Positions 63,159 to 64,000 of a DNA stretch of 64,000 bases are shown in pieces. This DNA comes from Jidongwangia harbinensis (GTDB lineage: Bacteria > Actinomycetota > Actinomycetes > Mycobacteriales > Micromonosporaceae), in assembly GCF_020216025.1 (NCBI RefSeq), contig NZ_JAIWNC010000033.1:1-64000 (forward strand), in the 5' to 3' direction. The notes beneath the pieces are model-generated. The model was not told the DNA's origin and made no database searches. It was given only the letters and a program-made list of their open reading frames with translations. Within the stretch, counting starts at the first letter, position 1, and each line of letters starts with the position of its first letter. The position numbers and the translations under genes are program-made.

Positions 63159-64000
63159 GTGCTCCCAGCAACGATTGTGCCCGCTACGACCGGCCCGCGT
63201 GCCTTCGTTCGTCGTCATGCCCTGGTCACGTTCTTCGTCCTGGCGTACGGGCTCAGTTGGCTGGCCTGGCTGCCCTACGTCCTGTCGGAGAACGGGCTGG
63301 GACTGGTCGCCGTGCGCTTCCCGGAGCTGCTGGGTTCCGACCAGTTCCTCGGTGTCCTGCCGGGAGCCTACCTCGGCCCGGTCACCGCGGCGTTCATCGT
63401 CACGGCGGCGGCCGAGGGCCGGATCGGGCTGCGGCACTGGGCGAGCCGGCTGACCCGTTGGCGGGTCGGCTGGCGCTGGTACGTGGGAATCCTGACCGCC
63501 GTCCCCGTCGCCGTCACGCTCGCCACCTTCGCCGCTCCCGGTGCCGCCAGCCAGGCCCGCATGCCGAGTGCCGTTGTGCTTCTCGGGTATCTGCCGATGC
63601 TGCTCGTGCAGTTCCTGACCACCGCCGTCGCCGAGGAACCCGGATGGCGTGACTTCGCCCTGCCGCGGTTGCAGCGCCGGTACGGCGCCGTCGTCGGGAC
63701 GGTCGTGCTCGGGGTGTGGTGGGGCGTGTGGCATCTGCCGCTGTATCTCACGCTCTGGGGCGGCTTCCCGGACGTGACCTGGTGGCAGCCGATCGAGTTC
63801 GTGGCCGCGTGTGTGCCGCTCAGCATCGTGATGACCTGGGTGTTCAACCGGACCGGTGAGAGCGTGCCGATGGTGATGCTGCTGCACGCCAGCGTCAACA
63901 GTGTGTTCTCGCTGGTCTGGCCGCAGATGTTCCCGCAGCTGACGGCGCGCGACAGCGGCCATGTCGTCCTGCTGTCGGCGACGGTGGTGGCGCTTGTCCT
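63159..64000 (+). CDS. CPBP-family intramembrane metalloprotease (partial, 3' end outside)
   Basis: 280 residues visible, still open at the window edge. Hydrophobic helices alternate with loops. Conserved motifs are present: E-E-P-G-W-R-D-F (EExxxR) in A-V-A-E-E-P, W-G-V-W-H-L-P-L (FxxxH type) and H-A-S-V-N-S. The family (CAAX protease / bacteriocin-processing, Abi) performs intramembrane proteolysis, with substrates unknown here. GTG 63159 has AGGAG 6 bases upstream. Confidence 0.85.
   Translation, partial: MLPATIVPATTGPRAFVRRHALVTFFVLAYGLSWLAWLPYVLSENGLGLVAVRFPELLGSDQFLGVLPGAYLGPVTAAFIVTAAAEGRIGLRHWASRLTRWRVGWRWYVGILTAVPVAVTLATFAAPGAASQARMPSAVVLLGYLPMLLVQFLTTAVAEEPGWRDFALPRLQRRYGAVVGTVVLGVWWGVWHLPLYLTLWGGFPDVTWWQPIEFVAACVPLSIVMTWVFNRTGESVPMVMLLHASVNSVFSLVWPQMFPQLTARDSGHVVLLSATVVALV

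Noticed and set aside
1..64000. tRNA, rRNA and other RNA genes
   Set aside because: No tRNA-like cloverleaf, rRNA segment or riboswitch was recognised by eye; small structured RNAs could be missed without a covariance search.

Overview
The window is high-GC DNA with GTG starts, overlapping ATGA stop/start junctions and actinobacterial gene families (Lsr2, WXG100, EccB/C/D, actinobacterial serine recombinase). It fits an actinomycete, possibly Micromonosporaceae/Actinoplanes-like; the genus is a guess.

Left flank (1-4,575): a graveyard of mobile elements. A dinB gene (only its 3' third is left) was cut by an IS110-family element. A group II intron then entered the IS110 transposase gene, and an IS3-family element later entered the intron reverse-transcriptase ORF. 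Next come a frameshifted lsr2 and a frameshifted serine recombinase.

Central island (4,888-58,303): an unusual type VII (ESX-like) secretion locus built as two divergent transcription units around 36.2-36.5 kb. Rightwards: two WXG100 proteins, a 277-aa protein, a PPE-like proline/glycine-rich repeat protein, a small charged protein, EccC, EccD, EccB, an accessory protein with an ADP-ribosyltransferase-like C-terminus, EccA fused to a beta-helix, a YbaB-like protein, two tandem T7SS-associated proteins, a protein with an Imm35/YrhB-like C-terminus and a GlcNAc-transferase-family protein. No EccE or mycosin (MycP) is present. Leftwards: a YbaB-like protein, a WXG-like 382-aa protein and an 8,484-residue polypeptide. 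The giant carries a WXG100-like N-terminus, a zincin motif, a possible GT-A domain, two tandem papain-like triads, coiled coils, a very long beta-rich region and about 13 caspase/C80-like modules, four of which keep a His/Cys pair. Further left, on the same strand, a second unit encodes a LuxR-type regulator, a paralogue of the ART-like accessory protein, a 100-aa protein and a CAP-domain protein.

The island is nearly mirror-arranged: paralogous LuxR regulators lie near each end (8.2-8.8 kb and 59.6-60.3 kb), and paralogous ART-like accessory proteins and YbaB-like proteins occur on both arms. My reading is that the EccABCD apparatus exports the WXG100 proteins and perhaps the giant multi-protease polypeptide, which may process itself much as MARTX toxins do; the right-hand genes would supply chaperone, immunity or modification functions.

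Right flank (58,304-64,000): decayed fragments (GMC oxidoreductase joined to MMPL, alpha-glucuronidase, methylase-like, IS701-type transposase), the second LuxR gene, a small lipoprotein between two 19-bp direct repeats, and a CPBP membrane protease running off the window.
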